Positions 22,950 to 33,553 of a stretch of 64,000 bases of DNA are shown one piece after another. The stretch is from Cenococcum geophilum 1.58 (taxonomy: Eukaryota; Ascomycota; Dothideomycetes; Gloniales; Gloniaceae). Position 1 is the first letter of the stretch, and each line of letters opens with the position of its first letter. Under the pieces are notes generated by a model. That model saw nothing but the letters and a program-made list of their open reading frames with translations. It did no database searches and was not told the origin of the DNA. Both the position numbers and the translations under genes were made by a program. The stretch lies in NCBI GenBank assembly GCA_001692895.1, contig KV748181.1, positions 2,361,640-2,425,639 of the forward strand, given 5' to 3'.

Positions 22950-23760
22950 AAGAGGGAGTAAAGCTAGTAACACCTATAGATTAAATAGCCTACGTAGAAC
23001 TATTCCTAACGGGGAGGGCACTTAAGTGGTTTAAACCTTACCTTATAGAGGTATAGGAAAGCGGTATAGTAACTACTAACTAAGAAGTATAATATATGTT
23101 TGCTAGTTAGAACGGGTTCGCGGAATACCTAATATAAATATTTAAAGACCTAGAAATCACTAATATAGTAAAATAAAAGCTTTAAAACTTAATATAATAA
23201 ACCTTAGCAATCGAGTATATAATATAGTTTTAGATATTAGCTATATAAGTTAAATGGAATAATAAGGCGCTTATGGCATAGTATAAATAGGGACTTAAAG
23301 TAAAAATCTAAGACGTAATTATTCTAATAGAAGATACGGATACCCTTAGGGAATTAATTAATTAAGTAATTAAGATTAATAACAGGATCTACTAAAGGGA
23401 GTAAACTAAGAAAGGTTAAAATAGAGTTCTATAGTTGTATAAGATGTAAAGTATATAATAATAAAGTTAAAATTAGAAACTATAGTATAGCGCAAAGCTA
23501 ATAGACCTAAGTAGTACTGAAGAAAATAGAAAATAGAATAAGAAACTATAGAAACCTAAAGGATAAGAATTAAGTAATTAAAGGTTTAAGGAGTAAAGGC
23601 TAAACTAGGGATCTTAGTAGTAGAAGACATTTAGGCGGACTCTATAGTAAGAGAAATGGTTTAAAGAAGGAGCTTATATAAATTGCGAAAAATAGGGTTA
23701 TTTTATTAGAGACTATAGAAGTAGGTAGAGTTACTATATAATAAGAGGAATAAGACTAGT
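22950..23760 (+). pseudogene. D: Gag continued, with zinc knuckle
   Basis: Begins with VELFLTGRALKWFKPYL (about 23000-23050), a hallmark of fungal gypsy Gag. A CCHC knuckle lies at about 23672-23725, read as AYINCEKxGYFIRDYRSR, the RIP-decayed form of CxxCxxxGHxxxxC. Family role: RNA binding and packaging. It continues the Gag begun before B2, at 15877. Confidence 0.85.
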
Positions 23761-25555
23761 AAACGATATATACGTATAGAGGGATAATAATATACTATAA
23801 GGAACTAAAAAGTGTTTAATTAAGAGTTTTGCGTTCTATTATAGTAATATATACTAAATTTATAAGGACGCTAAGTACGGTATAAGCTATTAGCTATAAA
23901 AGCTAAAATTATTAAAGTTTAGAGGAACTAACAAACTATCTCGTAGATCGGATATTAAGGACGATAAATTTAATATAGGCGAAATATTTAGCAACGATAA
24001 AGTAATAAAGGTAGCTCACTAGGAGTATATAGGCCTTAGAGACGTTATATTAGAAGTAAAGATTAAAACCGCTATAAAGCAAGGATCGATAATAAAAATT
24101 ATAATACTATTAGATACGGTATCTATCGCTTAATAAGATAAAAGGAGAAATATCTAATTATTAAAAAAAAGGATTAAGTAAGTAAACGACTGCTAGTGCC
24201 AGCTTACTACTTAATAAAGGTAAAAGGCCATAGGCTTAAGATTCTTAAAAAGAGATAAAATATGCTTAAGGACCTATAATAGACAAGAACTAATAGAGTA
24301 GAGTAATAGTTTAGTTTAGTAATATATAAATAAGCTTAGGACGAAGTTTCTTAAAGGTATAAGATTCTTAAAGTAAGATAAGATAAGAATACTATAAAAG
24401 CCTAGTTGGACTAAGGCTAGAGCAAAACTTAAGGAGAAAGTAAGCTTAGGACTAAGACTTTAATATACAAATAAGGACTATTAAGAAAATTAACATTAAG
24501 ATTAAGAAGTAAGAAGACTTTAAAGATTTACTTATAAGGCGAAAAGTAAAAAAAAGTATAAAGGAATTTAGATAGAGAATCCTTATATAGTAAGAATAGA
24601 AACTAAACTAGAGATTTATTATATTAGGTTGTATAAGGGACAGAGCACCTATACGAAAAATAACTAATAGGCCTAGGGTAGGTATACTAAAAGTAAAATG
24701 GCTTACTAAACTAGATTAAGAAAAGGATTTAGGGATCCTTACTAGATTTAAAGAACAATATATAAAGGGCTATTACGATATAGTAATAAGAAGATACTTC
24801 CTTATAGATAAGCCGTATATACTCTAATAGCTATATTAAAAGTAGTATAGGCAGCGATATAACGATAAGTGGGAGGATTTCTATATATAGTTAAACGAAT
24901 AAGTTATTTAGGACTACCCTATTATAGAGAAGGCTATAAATTATATTAAGGGAGCCTTAATTATAATATTAAAGGATTTAGAGGAATAATTAGAGGACTA
25001 GAGGAGTAAAAGGTAAATCTTAGTACCCGTAAATAAAGTTATAACGTTTAGATTAACATAATAAAGGTTTAAACTTAAGAATAAAGACGAGTTAAGAGTT
25101 AACCTAAAGTACCTAGTATATTATACGCTATTATAGATTGCATGCGTGGATAATATATGCGATATATACAAAAATCTTTAAAAAAAGAATTAGAAGTACC
25201 CTATAAGAATATATTAGGCGCTAAATAAGTAGTAGTATAGAAATACTAAGTATATATATAGATAGCATTTAGTAAAAGTTTAGAAGTTAGGAGACTTAAT
25301 ACTTTAACTAGAAAGATTCCTTACGGAAAAATGCTTAGATGAATAATAGTAGTAGAAATTCTTAGAGAATATATGTCTATAGTATATAGAGGATAAAAAG
25401 TAAACTAGGTATTAGCTAAAGAGCGAGCTAAGTATAATAGGATTAAGTAGCTAATAGTTAGGAAAAGTAGAGGCCTATAGAACTAAAGGGAGCTAGTAGT
25501 AGACCCTTATACCCTTAAAGGAATTTAAGGATAATACCTAAATTTATAAGTTAAT
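23760..25555 (+). pseudogene. D: region between Gag and protease
   Basis: About 1.8 kb between the Gag zinc knuckle and the protease with no domain I can name. Codon texture is still Lys/Glu/Arg rich on the plus strand. It may be a Gag C-terminal extension or a spacer. No sign of a further insertion. Confidence 0.45.
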
Positions 25556-25559
25556 TAGG

Positions 25560-26443
25560 AAGATTAATAGTTCGAAGCGCTAATAGATAGTAGAGTAATA
25601 AGAAACTATATATTACTAGTAGTAGTTAAAAGAATAGGATTGCCTTATAGATAAAAGGAGTAACTTTACCTATTAATTATAATTTTAGGAGATCTAATAA
25701 CCTATAGAGGAGGGATTATTAATCTTAAAACAGGACCTATTTAAATAACTATTAAATGAAAATAAATTAAGATATCTTTTAATATTCTACTATTAGGACG
25801 AGATAAAGCAGTATTAAGAATTCCTTAGTTACAGGAATATAATCTAAAGATTAATTAGATTATAGGTTAGGTTAATATTGGAAATACTTAACGCCGTAGA
25901 ATATAATAATAAACTAAGCTAGTATAGTACTAAGTTAGAGTAATATATAAGGAGACTAAGTAAGGCTTAAGTTATATACTAAAAAGAAACTATAAGTATA
26001 GTAAGAAACTATAGAGTCTAGAAAGTAAGAAGCTATTAAATTATATAGTATAGAACTATAAAATAGAGTTAGAGCTAGGAATAAGTCTAAGGTTTTTTCC
26101 AACCTATAAGCTTACTTAAGAGGAGTTAAGAGCACTTAAGGAGTTTATTTAAGAAAACTTATAAAAAGGATACATTAGACTATTATAGTTATTAGTAGGA
26201 TATCTGGTATTATTTATACCTGAAAGTATGGAAAACTTAAACTATATATTAACTATAGATAGTTAAATAGTATTACTTAAAAGGATAGGTATCCTTTACC
26301 CTTAATTAGCGAAGTCTAAAATAGAATAGGTAATATATAAATCTTTACAAAGATAGACCTAAAATAGGCGTATTATTAGATTAGAATTAAGGAAGGCGAT
26401 AAATAAAAGGCAGTCTTTAGGTTAAAGGAAGGACTATATAAAC
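25560..26443 (+). pseudogene. D: protease and first half of RT
   Basis: The protease reads FEALIDSRVIRNYI (about 25565-25605) and later LLGRDKAVLRIPxLQEYN (about 25790-25840), matching ALIDSGATxNFI and LLGxxWLxxxNP. RT starts near 26110 with ALKEFIxENL and LVLFIPES, then ILTID and YP block forms up to REGLYKL-like sequence at 26443. There LINE F interrupts it; RT resumes at 48480. TSD actatataaac marks both edges. Confidence 0.88.
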
Positions 26444-27575
26444 TTTTTTTTATTTTTATTTTTTAATATCCATTGTATTATACTATATATAATACTACGC
26501 ATACAGCCTCTAGGCTATGGCGCTATAGTCCTATATATATAAATCCCTTATAGCAGCTTAATATATACTAGTAACTATATCCTAGTAGTTTATAAGCCCC
26601 TAAACTAGGGGTTTATAGTTTCTTAGTAAAATACTAAATTATAAGCAACTACTAGGTAATGAGAAAACGGTAGAAAACTATAAGAAATAAGAAATCCTAA
26701 CGCCTATCCCTATCCTTTTGTAATTTAATTCTGTCCTTTTGCTTACTAATATCTCTTTACTAAAAGCCTAGTAGGAGTTACCTCCTTCTATAGATCCTGC
26801 CGTTATTAGCCACTTTCTAGTAGCTATCCCTGTCCTACTTAGAAATAGAAAAAGCGCCTCTCTTCCTTTTTATATATAAAATAGCTTCTTTAAAGAGAGA
26901 GAAGAGCCTAGTTTTTTTTTAAATTTCTCTTCTTTCTTCTCTATATAGGTTATAGTCTAGTAGTAAATGCCTAGGGGTTTATAGTGCTCTATATTCTCTA
27001 AAGTATCTACTATCTTTATCCTCTCCCCCTATTACTTTAGAGAAGGATTTAAAATAGCCTTTTCCTAACTTTAGCTGGAAGAAGGCTGATTGTAGCCTTT
27101 TAGGATATTTATCCTTAGGGGCTTTAAGAGAAAAGGAATAGCTTCCTTTATAGATCCTAGTATAGTGTTTTCCCTTATTCTTATTCTGCTGCTAGTTATT
27201 TTCCCACTATTTTAGTATCTTTTCTCTTGCTGCTCTCCCTATATAGGCTAGAAAGGTATAAAAAGATTATAATTTTCTTTTAGAAAGGCCCTTTTTAGCT
27301 AGCTTATTTATTATTTTATTTCTATAGATTCCTAAATAGCTAGGAACCCAGTAAAAGTTAATAGAGATCCCCTTACTAGCTAAATAGGAACAGCTTTGCG
27401 TAATTTTAAAGACTAGTTCTTGCCCTCCTGTAAGAGATTTAAGCTATAATCTCTTAATAGCTGCTTAGCTATCTATAAAGATATAGACTTATTTCTCTTT
27501 TAGTCTTTATTATTTTAGGTGTTCTAGGGCCCTATAAACTGCATAAAGCTCTACGTTTATAATTTCCGTATAGGG
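26444..27575 (-). pseudogene. F ORF2: RNase H domain and 3' end
   Basis: On the minus strand, a VYIFIDSxAAI-like motif lies at about 27455-27490 (the usual form is YTDGS), and FYWVPSYLGI with KIINKLAKKG at about 27290-27350, the conserved end of LINE RNase H. A Cys-poor tail and 3' UTR follow to the poly(A) at 26444. The domain is typical of Tad1 and I clades, where it removes RNA from the RNA/DNA hybrid. In-frame stops are frequent (TAG/TAA at former CAG/CAA/TGG). Gypsy G cuts the domain at 27575. Confidence 0.85.
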
Positions 27576-27877
27576 TATAAGGGCGTAAAGAGACTTTGGG
27601 AAGATTTAAAGGAATGATATAAATTCTATCTAAATCTAAGGGTATATAGCTCTCGCTAAGAACAAGACGTTGGGTAAAGAAGAGAAAGGAATAATAAGAG
27701 AATTATATAATTAAATAGTTAGGGGCTTGGTGGTTAATGCGTGCGTATATATACACGCGGTTTTTAACAGACTTTGGTAATTCGATTAATCTAGCAGATT
27801 TTAGTTAAAGCGTTAGAATTTAACTGTTAAGTGTTTTACTAAGACATTCCTACTATAACTAGGCTAGTTCTATTATA
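27576..27877 (-). repeat. G left LTR (3' LTR of the element)
   Basis: 302 bp, repeats 33247-33548. The tcaatgcgtacgcatat region differs mainly by C-to-T changes; this copy is the more decayed of the two. Confidence 0.93.
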
Positions 27878-28001
27878 GTACCCCCCCTTTTGGCCGAAGG
27901 TTTAAATAATTTAATTTTAGTTAAGACTTATAACTTATTGTGTGTTATATTTTCGCGTCGGGTAGCGGTATAGGGTTTTGCTAATTTTATCGTTAAATGG
28001 A

Positions 28002-28139
28002 CTAATTAAGATTTTCTATCCCTAGGATAGAAAATCACTATTGGCTTAGTTAAGGCGGTAAGCAGAACTAATATCTTTATAGTAGGTCTTAGTAAGACAG
28101 ATCTAACCAATTAGATAACTTTAACTGTTAGTTAAAGTT
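28002..28139. repeat. Palindrome module P1+P2 in G
   Basis: P1 spans 28002-28044 (core 28010-28036: gattttctatccc and its inverse around a T). P2 is 28117-28139 (aactttaactg / tagttaaagtt). The 72 bp between them include aggcggtaagc and ttagtaagacagatctaacc, the fullest copy of the module. It lies between integrase and the 3' LTR. Confidence 0.92.
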
Positions 28140-28249
28140 CCTTAACATCTTATATATTATATAATTGTATTATAAAAATCGTGATATATTTTAAGTCTTT
28201 TTTAATTTTAAGCTTCCTACTATTATGTTTTATATATTTATATTAGGTA

Positions 28250-31200
28250 GTAATTATTTGCTTTTATATTGTATCCATTTAGCTAAAGTAGGCCGCGAAA
28301 GATAGTCCTTATAGAATTCTTTTACCAGGGAAGGCGCATTGGTCTTAATCTAGTTATAGGTTTCCTAAGTTTATATTTTATATTCTTCCTATTTAATAAG
28401 AAGTTTAAATTATTTAGATTATATTTTTTATTATATATTATTAATTAAGTTAATAAAGTAAGAACTGTTGTCATTATTAATAATTATAGAAGGTAGCAGT
28501 GGTACTTTACGAGTTATAGGTTTACCCTTTAAGGGTTATATTAAGTTTACGTAAAACGTTAGATATATTTTTATCTTAGTTAGTAGTTTAAGTTTATAAG
28601 CATACGGGCTTAGTTTCTTCTTAACTTAGTATAGGCCTATAAACTTCCAGTCTAATTTCTTTAAAGGTTATTAAGTCTTTAGGTTTCGTATATTTAGGTA
28701 AACTATATTACCTTCCTTAAAGTCTTACGTGGGAGCTCGTCCTTTATTTGCATGCTATTCCTATACCGTTTAAGCGTACGCTAATTTACTTTATAATAGT
28801 TCTATTAACTACTTTATTTAATTAGCGAAGTTATGCGTGTTAATTAGTTAAATCCTCTTAATTATAGGTTTTGTTATATCGATTTTAGGTTATAGTTTAA
28901 ATCTAAGTTAAGGGTCTTATCTATAGGTTGCGTAGAACGGCGTTACGCCTATTAATTTATTTCTTGTATTATTTGCAGTAAACTTAGCTAACGGTAGCTA
29001 TTTTTCCCAGTTGTTTTATAGGTAGGAGTAGTATATTTATAGGTATTGTTCTATAATCACGTTTGTAATTTTGGTTTAACTATCTATTTCCGGATAAAAT
29101 ATAGTTAAGAGTTATATTTATATACTTAATTGTTTATATAGGGCTTACTAGAAGTCTAAAATAAACTGGCTTCCGTAGTTAGATATTATTAAATTAGAAA
29201 GTCTATATAGCTTAAAGACGTACTTAATAAAACATTTGGCTACTAATATTATATTAATTAAGTCTATAGGAATTATATATCGCATTTTTATAAGACGGTT
29301 AATAACTACTATAACATTCGTAAACCTATTACTGTTAGGTAGGTTAACTATAAAGTTAATTAAAATATCTTGCTATCTTTATATTAGAATTAGTAACGGT
29401 TAAAGTACTTCTTACTTCTTTATATAAAAGGTCTTCCTACACACGCATATTCTGCATACTTAAACGTATTTTTATATATAGTCGTGCATTATAGGCCAGT
29501 AATATACTTATTAGATAATCTTATAGGTCTTTATATAGCTAGGATACCCTACTATAGGGGAATTGTGTACAAATTCGAGTATCTTAAATTGTAAGGGTTT
29601 GGAATTTGGGCCTACTATCTTCTATTAATAGTATAACCAATTATTACGGATTTCGCATTTAGCGAGTATAATATCCTTATATTACTGTTTCCCTATTTAA
29701 ATTACTTTTATTATATCTACTATTTAGGGGTCGTTCTTATATTTATACTTTATTAATTTATTAATTTCCAATTTATTCCTATTAAGCTCCGCATCTAAGA
29801 ATATAAGGCGTAGTTTTTTAAAGCGTTTAGGGGGCAGTAGAATTTATAATTAATTTATAATCTATTCGTTAGAGGCGTTTGTAAGTAAGTCCTATAATTA
29901 TTATATTAATAAGTTAGGCTTCTAATTAAGTTTGCTAGGTTAGTATATAATCTTAAAATTAAATTATAAAAGGTATTTGGCCTAATAAATTTAGCGCTGC
30001 GTTAATTGCTTTATAGTTATAAAGTACTATAGGTTTTTATGGTCCATTAATACGCGTATTAAAAATAATAATCCTTTAAGTTTTAGGCGCTATTATTTAA
30101 AGCATCTAATAATTATAAGCAGTTCCTTATCGTATATCTTATAGTTTAATTTAGCAGGGGTAAGTTTCCGAGAGAGGAAGGCTACTAGGCGTAGCTCGCC
30201 GTTCTTATTATATTGCGATAACACTCCTCCTAGTATATAGTTAGACAAGTCTATTTTAATAATATATTTAAGGTCCGGATTAAAGTAGGTGAGAATTAAA
30301 GTAGTTATAAAACGGTATTTTAGGTCGGTAAAAGCTTATTTATATTTAGTAGTCTATTTAAATCTTATATTCTTTCTTGTTAAGTTTACTAATAGCTAAA
30401 TGATTTTTAAGAAGTGATTAATAAATCAACGGTAGAAATTTATAAATCTTAAAAATCCTTAGATGTCTTATATACTACTAGGACTTTCCTAGTTTATAAT
30501 TATAGCGATTTTTTTAGGGTCTATTTTGATTCCGTTGCAGGATATAATTAGGCCTAAGTATATAACTTTAGACGTATAGAACTTGTATTTCTTAATATCG
30601 CATTATAAGCCCGCGTTTTATAGGCGTTTAAGAACTATTTAAACGTGCTTCTAATACTTAAAAAGTAAAGATAAATAAATTAAGATATTATTAATATACG
30701 CGGTAATAAATATATTAAGGAATTCGTAAAGTATGTTATTAATGTATTACTAAAATATACTAGGACCGTTCTTTACACTAAACGGTATTACTAGGTATTT
30801 AAAAGTCCCTATTATATATAGAAAGCTATATACTTCTTATCTCCTTTATAAACACGGATTTAATTAAAGGCAGCAACTATGTTAAGCTTTATAAAGTATC
30901 GTGCTTTTACTAAGCGGTTAAGCGTTTCTTAAATTAAAGGAATTGGATATCGGTTTTAAATCGTAATTATATTTAAGGCTTAATAATTAATATAGAACCT
31001 TAAGCCTTTTTTAGGTTTTTTTAACGAATAGTATAAGTAAGGTAAATAGTAATTAACTAGGGCGAATAAATCCTTTTTCTAGGTGCTTTTTAAGGTATTG
31101 CTGTATTATAAGTAGCTCTTTTTATAACATACCGTATAACGGGCCGAACTTTAGCGTTATACCAGGTTTAAGTTCTATCTTAAAATCGTACTTATCTTAG

Positions 31201-31950
31201 TGTGGGGGTAGTTAGTTTATAAATTATTTCTTAAACGTATTAATTATTTCTTAAACGTATTAATTAGATTGTAATATTCTTTAGGTATAAGAGGTCGGGG
31301 GTTAATATATTACTTCGGTTTTAACGCCTTCTTAATATCTTCTAGTGTTATAGTAAAGATCTTATAGTTTTGTTTTCTTGCTAATAAATAAAAGGGTGCG
31401 GCTTATACTATATAAATTTTAAAGGGTTTTAATATATTATCTTCGCATTCTTTACCGTAATTAGTAGTTATAACTTTATTATATTAGTTCAAGGTTTGTA
31501 GTAAGGGTAATTTATATTATATTAAATTTAAATAGTTGTGTATATATTTATAGGGCAAGTAGTATTTTAAGTAATAACTTCAGCAGTAGGTTATACGGAA
31601 TTTTGGTATTTCTTTAACCCAGCTAATTAAAGGGTTGTGTTATTTCAGCTATCCGTATCTAAGTATTACCTTATAATACTTTAAGGGTATTATAAATAGG
31701 GAAANNTATTTAAGNTATTCGCCTATCNNNATCTTNATAAGAGCGTAGTNNNTNAGTTTACTATATATTAAAGGCTTACTATTAAAGCCTTATAGGCCTT
31801 AGGGCTTATTAAGTTTCTTTAAATTTAAGCGTTAAGTTTTCGCGTAGTTTATATTAATAAAGCCTATACTAGTGGCTCCGCTGTCTATAAGGATTTATAC
31901 TTTCTTTTATTTTTTAAGTATTTAAATTTCGCCGAGTATATTAAGGGAGT
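28250..31950 (-). pseudogene. G: protease-RT-RNase H-integrase remnant
   Basis: Minus-strand blocks: the RT catalytic motif reads FITAYINNILIYLS at about 30680-30725 (usual form YLDDILIYS), and an ALKYYKAIN-like RNase H region lies near 30000-30050. Integrase segments occupy about 28450-29500. The order is normal and one domain grades into the next without an inserted element. A patch of unknown bases lies at 31705-31754. Broken fossil; whether a chromodomain follows integrase could not be decided. Confidence 0.82.
31705..31754. other. Patch of ambiguous bases (N)
   Basis: About twelve scattered N characters in a 50-bp stretch; single Ns also occur at 33852, 47825 and 47838. This marks uncertain assembly or consensus in collapsed repeats. 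Confidence 0.95.
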
Positions 31951-32099
31951 TGTATTATATATTAGTGCTAAAAGAGCCTAGACACTTATACTCTTCTACT
32001 TCTTATTCTAAGGCGTGACTTAGCCCTAAGATAATTTGTTTTCTAAGTTAACTAAAGGTAAGATACTTTATAGCGACCAAGTATAATTTATAAAATAAG

Positions 32100-33240
32100 T
32101 ACGATTTATAGAATGAGTGCGACTAAAGGACTAAGAGGAGCTATAGCGAACCTTTTTAAAAGGGTAAGTTCGGCAATCCCTTTAAATATATCCCCTTTTT
32201 CTATATCCAAAACATTCTCTATTTATAACTTGTGTTCTTTATTTATTGGTTTCTAAGGGTATATAGGATTAAGCGGTATTAAGGTCTATAGGGTTATATA
32301 TAGGGCTTTTAGGTCTTAGAGACGGATTGTGCTTTAGGGTATATATTAGTTTTATAAAGTTTTAGGCGTAAGATATGGTTAGCTTTAGAGAATGAGTCTA
32401 TTTATTATATTGGAGACCTTTATTAATTTATTAATATATTATAGCAAATTCGGGTAAGTCTTTTAGCAGTTCTCTACCTATTAACTATGCCCTAATTTTA
32501 TCTAAAATAGCTTAACGGAGAGCAGTAACTTTAGCGGCTTTATTCTAATCTAGTTTACTAATAAGGCCTAAAAATTCTAAAAAGAAGCTAGTAAAGTCTT
32601 GGTTCTGTTATTATTGGTTTTTAAGTTTAGTAACAGCTATATATTTGCGGCTAGCGTTATTATACGTTTGTTCTAATAGAGAGATAAAGATTTTAAAATT
32701 AATAAAGGTGCCGTTACGGAAGAATAGGTCCATAGTTTATATAGCGTCTTTACTTAAACAAGACATTCTATAGCTAATCTTACTAGCTTTAGTAGGGTAT
32801 TAGTTATAGTTTATTAAAAGTTTAAGACGGAGCTTAGTTATAAAGGGACGTAGGTTATTTCAATTTCTATTAAACATTGGGGGGTTAAGGAGCTTTTTAG
32901 ATTTTATAGTAGGTACTAAGTTTATTATAGGTACGGGTTAAGCTACCGTTACTAGTTTGGGGTTTATATTTGATGGGTTAGGTTCGCATATAGTTATTTT
33001 GATTTTATTTACAGGTATTATTATTAAGGTTTCTAACGTAAGTACTTTAGCGTTGTAGAGTTCTTTATGTATTACTTTAATTAATTGCTAATGCTAAGCT
33101 TTTAGTATAGTTTGTTACTGGGCCAAGGCATCTATAAAGGATTATTATATTATAGTTATTTGTTCCCTAACTAGGGCCATAATAGTTAACGTGGCGGATT
33201 TAAGTTTGTTTACTATTTTAAGGGTATTAGTATTAACGTA
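32100..33240 (-). pseudogene. G: Gag with CCHC zinc knuckle
   Basis: The minus strand reads LRPFITKLRLKLLINY and SCLSKDAIxTMDLFFRNG, then FINFKIFISLLEQTY (about 32640-32880), the fungal gypsy Gag capsid region. It goes on with FTSFFLEFLGLISKLD and a RELLKDLPEF motif (about 32450-32600). The knuckle at about 32190-32235 reads CFGYRKRGYIxRDC. Family role: particle assembly and RNA packaging. Among the better-preserved Gag sequences in the window, but broken. Confidence 0.88.
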
Positions 33241-33246
33241 ATATAA

Positions 33247-33548
33247 TATAAGGGCGCGAAGAGACTTCGGGAAGATTTAAAGGAACAATATAAATTCTAT
33301 CTAAATCTAAGAGTATATAGCTCTCGCTAAGAACAAAACGTTGTGTAAAGAAGAGAAAGAAATAACAAGAGAATTATATAATTAAATAGTTAGGGGCTTG
33401 GTGGTCAATGCGTACGCATATACGCACGCGGTCTTTGACGGACTTTAGTAATTCGATTGATCCGGTAGATTTTGGTTAAAGCGTTAGAATTTAACTGTCG
33501 AGTGTTTTACCGAGACATTCCTACTATAACTGGGCTAGTCCCGTTACA
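33247..33548 (-). repeat. G right LTR (5' LTR of the element)
   Basis: 302 bp, less decayed than its partner at 27576-27877. Followed by TSD taggg. Confidence 0.93.
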
Positions 33549-33553
33549 TAGGG

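Larger units (their letters stand above)
27576..33548 (-). mobile_element. Element G: Ty3/gypsy, complete with both LTRs
   Basis: LTRs 27576-27877 and 33247-33548, both 302 bp, start tataagggcg and end ctattata / ccgttaca. TSD taggg (27571-27575 and 33549-33553). The polypurine tract (complement of 27879-27893) shows minus orientation. Interior in order from the right: Gag with zinc knuckle, protease, RT, RNase H, integrase, then the P1/P2 module before the 3' LTR. Total 5973 bp. Complete in structure, but with many RIP-type breaks. Inserted in RNase H of LINE F. Confidence 0.93.
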
